Positions 32,326 to 36,800 of a DNA stretch of 36,800 bases are shown piece by piece (position 1 is the stretch's first letter; every line of letters starts with the position of its first letter). The notes under the pieces are model-generated. The model worked only from the letters and a program-made list of their open reading frames with translations. It did no database searches and had not been told where the DNA came from. A program made the translations under genes and the position numbers. This stretch comes from Bacillota bacterium (GTDB lineage Bacteria > Bacillota > Clostridia > Lachnospirales > Lachnospiraceae), in the NCBI GenBank assembly GCA_023416695.1, contig JAEZGY010000090.1, positions 1-36,800 of the forward strand, written 5' to 3'.

Positions 32326-32835
32326 TTATTTATAACGAACTCGCCATTCATTATAATCATCTTCGTAGTAATACCAGCCCTCTTCCTCTAGTGGTTGCAG
32401 TTCAGTAAGATACTCCAATGTAGGTTCGTGTTCTTTATCTATGGAATAAGCAACACCTCTGCTAACATCTGATAGTCTACACCACATCGCAAAACTAATT
32501 GTATTATCAGTTCTTTGAATGCTAATATATCCTCTTTTATCTATAAGGTTATTCACTGCTTTTTTAACTGTCTCATCATTAATCTTTATACTAGTGTATC
32601 CTATTGACATATTTCCATTTTCATCATGAATCAGAATTTGGGAATACCCTGAATTGATAAAGTATTCTGTAATAAGAAGGATATCCTCTTTGTCTCTGTT
32701 AAAATATCTTTCAGCTCTATCTTTATCTAATGGTGTCAACTTATCAAATGCCCAGTTTGTCACTCCAAAAGTCATAGCAATTATAGTAACAAATGACACA
32801 CAAATAATAAGAAGTCTTGTCTTGCTTCTCCCCAA
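32326..32835 (-). CDS. Membrane-anchored protein of unknown function
   Basis: This 169-residue protein is read from TTG 32835, with GGAGGTG five bases upstream. It has one N-terminal helix (about residues 7-27, LLIICVSFVTIIAMTFGVTN) and an outside domain of about 140 residues ending in many Tyr, Glu and Trp. No known family is recognised. Same direction as the lipoprotein and STAND genes, with 45-60 base gaps, so likely one operon. It is less GC-rich than the neighbouring core genes. Confidence 0.6.
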   Translation of the reverse strand: MGRSKTRLLIICVSFVTIIAMTFGVTNWAFDKLTPLDKDRAERYFNRDKEDILLITEYFINSGYSQILIHDENGNMSIGYTSIKINDETVKKAVNNLIDKRGYISIQRTDNTISFAMWCRLSDVSRGVAYSIDKEHEPTLEYLTELQPLEEEGWYYYEDDYNEWRVRYK

Positions 32836-32894
32836 ATTACACCTCCATGAAAAGTCTATCTCTACTTATGACAAATGCCTTACCCCTAAAACTA

Positions 32895-33314
32895 TTACAA
32901 TTCGTCTGGTAGTGCCTGTTTGATAAATGTTACTTCTTTTATACTACCATCAAACAAGTAATCATACTCTGGTTCAACCGAAACAACCAATTTATCTGAC
33001 GAAAATACACATTTTCCCAAAAAAAGCACTTCATGTTGATTATTATCCTTAATAAACATTACCTCCGTCGATTTTTTTTCAAATCCAACCTCAATTTCTA
33101 TCGTTTGATTTTTGTACTTTAGTACACCTTTTATTTTGTAACGTTCTGTGGAGCCATTGTAATCATGAATATCAAAATATATATCTGGAGAAACCGATAC
33201 CCATCTTGCATCTCCATAGTCTCTAGGTCTCTTACCTTTATAAGGATCCTGCGTACAACTTACAAGACAGAACAACAAAGAAAATACGATTAAGCTTGCA
33301 CATACATATTTCAT
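32895..33314 (-). CDS. Putative lipoprotein
   Basis: I start at ATG 33314 with GGGGG five bases upstream; an in-frame TTG at 33326 overlaps that site. The 139-residue product has a signal sequence ending in LVSC, a lipobox, so the protein should be lipid-anchored outside the membrane (Cys20 of this start). The rest is a beta-rich domain of about 115 residues with the segment YKIKGVLKYKNQTIEIEVGF. No family is recognised. It lies about 50 bases after the STAND NTPase gene. Confidence 0.65.
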   Translation of the reverse strand: MKYVCASLIVFSLLFCLVSCTQDPYKGKRPRDYGDARWVSVSPDIYFDIHDYNGSTERYKIKGVLKYKNQTIEIEVGFEKKSTEVMFIKDNNQHEVLFLGKCVFSSDKLVVSVEPEYDYLFDGSIKEVTFIKQALPDEL

Positions 33315-33362
33315 ACTAACCCCCAACTCCTTTTTCTACCCACACCTAATAATTTTCCTATA

Positions 33363-36077
33363 CTAATCCTTCATTAACCATTGGCCCAGTCTACTCTTAA
33401 GTTCATTATACCTAACACGATCTTCCATATTCGTACCCATTTTTTCAATATATTTTTCAGTTTCTAACATTTGTTTCTTTGCATCCTCTTCTCTATTTCT
33501 ACCTAATAAATACTTCACATACGATTCACTATCTTCTACATAACTCAGATATCCGTATGGGTGCATAGGTGCAACCTTTATTGATTGTTCTGCTGCATTG
33601 ATTGCTTTCTTATAATATTCTTCCGCATCTGATAATACATTTTGCTGTTCAGAGAGTAACCCTAGTATACGATTGCTTGTACTACATATATTATAGAGCT
33701 GTCTATTGTTGTTCTTATGCTGATCAACACTGTTATATATAACCTCCATTGCCTCTTTCACAATTTCAAGTGCATTGGTACAGTACTTCCACGCATCCTT
33801 CCTATGTTCTTCTGTTTTATAAAGTACTTTCGCCGCATCCGTATATGAAAACCCAATTTTGCAATAGGTATCTATTATTTCAGGTACTCTCTCCTTTACA
33901 CTATTATACTTTGTAATTGCTGATTCAATATACTTAATTCCTTCTTGTACTCTGCCTTCATTCAAACAATATTCACCACATCGTTTATACGCCAGACCAA
34001 AATCAAGATAAAAGGCTTCGGACCATGACTCCTGAATCGTCTCCGCTATTTCATAGTTGGATATAGCATTCCGATACATCTCCCATTCCATATCTTGCTT
34101 TTTCATACAGCCATAGGTATCACCTAGTTGTTCTTGTGCTCTTGCTAGCTTATCATATATACGTAAAGGGTATAACTTGTCCTTGTTCTTACAAAAATCC
34201 AGAACTTTCTTCAGATATTCCTCAGACTTATCGTAATCTCCTTTTACGGAATACTCTCTTCCGAGGAAAATATATGCTTCCAGCTCAATATGTACAAACT
34301 TTATATATGGCAACTCATATCTTGCCTCTTTAAGTGCTTCCAGACACAGTTCTCCGTATTTTATGGCTCTGTATTCTTCCCCATTATCAGGTGCAATATG
34401 AGAAAGTTCCATCAGTATTGACAAGAACATCAGTCTATCGCTACTTTTTTCAGAATGCTCCATTCCCTCATTTGCAAAACGATATGCTTGTTCATAGTTA
34501 GAAGAATGCCATGCTACAAGCGCTATTTCTGCCATAACTCTCATTCTTATCTGCTTAGGGATTTTTTGATTTGCATAAATAGTTAAGAGATACTCATAGT
34601 ATCTGCTCATAAACCCGTTACTAATTATGATATTCTTTATATTTAGAATCTTATTTATACATTCATTATAATCCGATAGTAATGTCCCATAATATAATAG
34701 ATTTAAAATATTCCTTGAAATATCACCACCTATGGTCGAATCCAAATCAATCATTTTCCTTCTGATGCACTCATATTCAAACACGAATAATCTTAAAATG
34801 ATATCTTTCTTCATTCCTTTATATTCGACATCTAAATACTCTTTTATTTCTTCACGCATACTATTTTGAACAGAATAAGAACCCTCCCCATTACCAACGA
34901 AAAGTGTCCCACTAAACCAATCTCTATATAATTCGAATAACTTACCCGGAAATAATTGCTCAAATAGATGTTTATCAAAGCTTTTTGTTATTGTCAGACA
35001 AAACAACATTTCCTTGTAGGTTTTATCCATATGTTTTAGATTATCTGCTACAATATACTTGATTCCGTTTATTTTCAACTTATTCCAATCTATATCCTCA
35101 ACATTCTTAGATACTGATTCTACAATTCGTTCAATGTAAAAAGGCGATCCACCACTTATTTCAATAATATTATTTTGTATTTCTTTATCACTAACACCAT
35201 AATTACATAAATATTTTCGTAACTCAAGTTCCGACATCGCTTTTACACAAATATCATCCAATTTAATATTTATACTTGTGACTTTTTTTTGAGACACAAG
35301 TACCCAATGTATTTCTTTCGTTTCGTCGACTAGATTATATAGCCAATCCTCACCTGTTAAATTCGTACTATCAAAAATGTTTCTATAATTCTCTATAAAC
35401 ACAATGATTCTATTACTACTAGTAGTAACATAAGTATTTAAGTCATGTGCAAGTGCTAATGGCATATGTTTATGTAATTCCGTGACCGAACAAGCCTTAT
35501 ACTTCTTATATAATTCTTTTTCTCTTTCCCCTTTAGGCTTTATTCTTTTTATTACATCACCTACAAGCTTTGCAGACTTTAAGCAGGTACCAACGGCAGA
35601 CAAATCAATAACGCTTGATGCTACATCAAATACTCCCGATCCCAACTCAGAGAAGTCACGCTTTGTCGTACTCCTTTCTATATATGGAATTCTATTATAA
35701 TGGCTACTATCCACAATATCTGCAATTTTGAAATCTAATATCTCAAACTTATTATGAGCACTGTTACCTGACTTTTTTTTATCTTTTTTTCTATCTTCAC
35801 TACACTTTTTTAATACATCACATAACGTGTAAAGAGCATTCACCATATATTCATGGGAGGTTCCATCATATTCTGCAAAATCAAATTTGCAGCACAATAT
35901 ATCACTTGGAATCTCTTCACAAATCTGGTTCACCAGAACTGTTTTCCCAATTCCTCTCTCACCATATATATTTACTAATTTACTTCTATTATCTAATACT
36001 GTTTTCTTAAATTCATCGATATACTCTGTACGTTTTATATAGTCCTTGTATTTTACATTTCCCTCACCTGTAGGCAT
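33363..36077 (-). CDS. STAND-type NTPase with C-terminal TPR repeats
   Basis: This 904-residue cytoplasmic protein has an N-terminal NTPase: Walker A GERGIGKT at 39-46, a Walker B strand RIIVFIEN near 223-230 (Glu in the acidic position), a sensor-like HWVLVSQKK near 254 and the GGSPFYIE motif near 307, a pattern of STAND/NACHT-like ATPases. About 180 residues between Walker A and B hold a Lys-rich stretch. A helical region follows (about 330-480), then many TPR-like helix pairs (about 490-890, for example YKRCGEYCLNEGRVQEGIKY). STAND proteins switch on by binding a ligand and oligomerising; some regulate transcription, others kill phage-infected cells. No effector domain (DNA-binding, nuclease or TIR) is visible. 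AAAGGAG precedes the start. Confidence 0.8.
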   Translation of the reverse strand: MPTGEGNVKYKDYIKRTEYIDEFKKTVLDNRSKLVNIYGERGIGKTVLVNQICEEIPSDILCCKFDFAEYDGTSHEYMVNALYTLCDVLKKCSEDRKKDKKKSGNSAHNKFEILDFKIADIVDSSHYNRIPYIERSTTKRDFSELGSGVFDVASSVIDLSAVGTCLKSAKLVGDVIKRIKPKGEREKELYKKYKACSVTELHKHMPLALAHDLNTYVTTSSNRIIVFIENYRNIFDSTNLTGEDWLYNLVDETKEIHWVLVSQKKVTSINIKLDDICVKAMSELELRKYLCNYGVSDKEIQNNIIEISGGSPFYIERIVESVSKNVEDIDWNKLKINGIKYIVADNLKHMDKTYKEMLFCLTITKSFDKHLFEQLFPGKLFELYRDWFSGTLFVGNGEGSYSVQNSMREEIKEYLDVEYKGMKKDIILRLFVFEYECIRRKMIDLDSTIGGDISRNILNLLYYGTLLSDYNECINKILNIKNIIISNGFMSRYYEYLLTIYANQKIPKQIRMRVMAEIALVAWHSSNYEQAYRFANEGMEHSEKSSDRLMFLSILMELSHIAPDNGEEYRAIKYGELCLEALKEARYELPYIKFVHIELEAYIFLGREYSVKGDYDKSEEYLKKVLDFCKNKDKLYPLRIYDKLARAQEQLGDTYGCMKKQDMEWEMYRNAISNYEIAETIQESWSEAFYLDFGLAYKRCGEYCLNEGRVQEGIKYIESAITKYNSVKERVPEIIDTYCKIGFSYTDAAKVLYKTEEHRKDAWKYCTNALEIVKEAMEVIYNSVDQHKNNNRQLYNICSTSNRILGLLSEQQNVLSDAEEYYKKAINAAEQSIKVAPMHPYGYLSYVEDSESYVKYLLGRNREEDAKKQMLETEKYIEKMGTNMEDRVRYNELKSRLGQWLMKD

Positions 36078-36113
36078 AATTTCACTCCTTTAACAAAGAT
36101 TTTATTCTGACTT

Positions 36114-36164
36114 TCATATAAACCTTTTATTACATGGCTTACAGTAAAAACTTATCCGCAGCAT
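36114..36164 (-). CDS. Possible 16-residue leader peptide (uORF) upstream of the STAND gene
   Basis: ATG 36164 has AGGAAGGA at five bases and reads MLRISFYCKPCNKRFI then TGA 36116-36114, ending 37 bases before the STAND start. The frame lies partly in the hairpin 36135-36200. The peptide is basic, with two Cys. Short leader peptides can control downstream genes by ribosome position; this is inference only. Confidence 0.35.
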   Translation of the reverse strand: MLRISFYCKPCNKRFI

Positions 36165-36200
36165 CGTTCCTTCCTAAATATTAAATAAGTTAGTAAGCCA
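36135..36200 (-). promoter_or_regulatory. Long hairpin in the leader of the STAND gene
   Basis: TGGCTTAC and GTAAGCCA, and within them AACTTAT and ATAAGTT, form a two-part stem that encloses the uORF's binding site and start codon. There is no T-run, so it is not a plain terminator. Confidence 0.5.
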
Positions 36201-36218
36201 CATGCACTGATATGTTAT

Positions 36219-36224
36219 ATTATA
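36219..36224 (-). promoter_or_regulatory. Candidate -10 box (TATAAT) of the STAND operon
   Basis: Perfect TATAAT on the - strand, 142 bases before the STAND start and just before the leader hairpin. The -35 region is A/T-rich with no good match. Confidence 0.4.
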
Positions 36225-36344
36225 CCAAATTAATACTTTTCATAAAATACTTATCTAATATTGAAGAATAGTGATCTCTCAGAATAGTTAAAGTGGAATA
36301 ACTTTACAAAAGCGAATCAGGTTTTGATAGGTATAAAGAATAAA

Positions 36345-36412
36345 CAAAGCTCTTTGCCTAGCATGACGTGGCCCTTAAACCACACCATACTTTGCAAAGA
36401 GCTATTTTTATA
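36345..36412 (-). terminator. Intrinsic terminator of ileS
   Basis: AGCTCTTTGC and GCAAAGAGCT pair perfectly, with an inner GTGG/CCAC stem. The hairpin begins 23 bases after the ileS stop, on the - strand. The T-run is on the outer side (TTTGTTT). Confidence 0.75.
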
Positions 36413-36425
36413 CTTTTATCTTCTA

Positions 36426-36800
36426 TTAATCTACTTTCTTCACACCAAGAGTTACTTTTTCCCCGTTGATGTTCCACTCTTTAGAGTATCCATCCATAGA
36501 GCCGTATACTACTTCGTTGCAAAGAACCTTACTCATAATGGATTCAGAATTCTTCTGAACAATCTCAGCCACCTTGTCATTTCCATTTACATAAAGGGCA
36601 ATGTGGTTCATAACCTCAAAACCTGCTTCCTTACGCATGGTTTGAATCTTGCTGATTACTTCCAAAACGAAACCTTCTTCGATTAACTCTTCCGTTAAGT
36701 TGGTATCTAAGACTACAGTGATACCGTGGTCTGCATCAGATACATAACCCTCTTTTTGAGTCATTTCGATTAATAAATCGTCTTTCTCTAAGATTTCTTC
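36426..36800 (-). CDS. ileS: Isoleucyl-tRNA synthetase, C-terminal part (5' end outside window)
   Basis: The frame runs from the right window edge to TAA at 36426, 124 residues. VVLDTNLTEELIEEGFVLEV, then SKIQTMRKEAGFEVMNHI, is the hallmark of the anticodon-binding and C-terminal region of class I IleRS. An internal Met at 36764 is not a start. It is the eukaryote-like long form by its ending style (no clear C-terminal zinc Cys pair), but that cannot be settled from this piece. Confidence 0.93.
   Translation of the reverse strand, partial: EEILEKDDLLIEMTQKEGYVSDADHGITVVLDTNLTEELIEEGFVLEVISKIQTMRKEAGFEVMNHIALYVNGNDKVAEIVQKNSESIMSKVLCNEVVYGSMDGYSKEWNINGEKVTLGVKKVD

Overview
This is low-GC Gram-positive (Firmicutes) chromosomal DNA, most probably from a spore-forming Lachnospiraceae species of the Lachnoclostridium/Clostridium phytofermentans kind. 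That placement is inferred from gene content and protein style, not from a search. The support is the gdpP-rplI-dnaB and DUF951-rpsF-ssb-rpsR housekeeping blocks, SpoIID and a SpoIIQ-like protein, strong AGGAGG-type ribosome binding sites, and many intrinsic terminators with U-tracts. No tRNA, rRNA, CRISPR array or transposase was seen.

Layout. 1-2.1 kb (+): the tail of an unrecognised gene, translationally coupled to an ABC exporter. 2.1-6.0 kb (-): c-di-AMP phosphodiesterase (gdpP), L9 and replicative helicase DnaB. 6.2-10.0 kb (+): a tandem family of secreted Big_2 (bacterial Ig-like) proteins. The first copy is cut by an in-frame TAA, the second is a decayed remnant keeping only signal-peptide and C-terminal pieces, and the third is intact. 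10.2-11.9 kb (+): DUF47/PhoU-like protein plus PiT phosphate transporter. 11.9-14.6 kb (-): the tail of a lost chemotaxis receptor, class II aldolase and a phosphohexomutase. 14.8-16.2 kb (-): rpsR, ssb, rpsF and DUF951. 16.4-17.1 kb (+): hemolysin III/PAQR membrane protein, followed by a long hairpin element. 17.4-19.3 kb (-): a LytM protein with a degenerate active site (SpoIIQ type) and SpoIID. 19.4-23.4 kb (-): a compact type IV pilus cluster (PilC, four small pilin-like proteins, PilT) without PilB. 23.6-29.4 kb: glycogen phosphorylase and a secreted M14 carboxypeptidase, interspersed with three paralogous small membrane-anchored proteins. 29.6-31.3 kb (-): a protein with a Tudor/SH3-like start and an L25/Ctc protein with a structured leader. 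31.4-36.2 kb (-): an AT-rich accessory segment with a 904-aa STAND-type NTPase with TPR repeats, a lipoprotein, an anchored protein, a frameshifted gene, a four-helix membrane protein and an interrupted micro-ORF. 36.4 kb to the end (-): the C-terminus of isoleucyl-tRNA synthetase.

How the genes work together. The core blocks serve replication, translation and c-di-AMP turnover. The phosphate, aldolase, phosphohexomutase and glycogen phosphorylase genes serve phosphate and carbon metabolism. SpoIID and the SpoIIQ-like protein act in forespore engulfment. The best candidate for something undescribed is the STAND NTPase segment, with its hairpin and short uORF in the leader and uncharacterised membrane or envelope partners downstream. 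The next most interesting are the tandem Big_2 family in different stages of decay and the three-member small membrane protein family.
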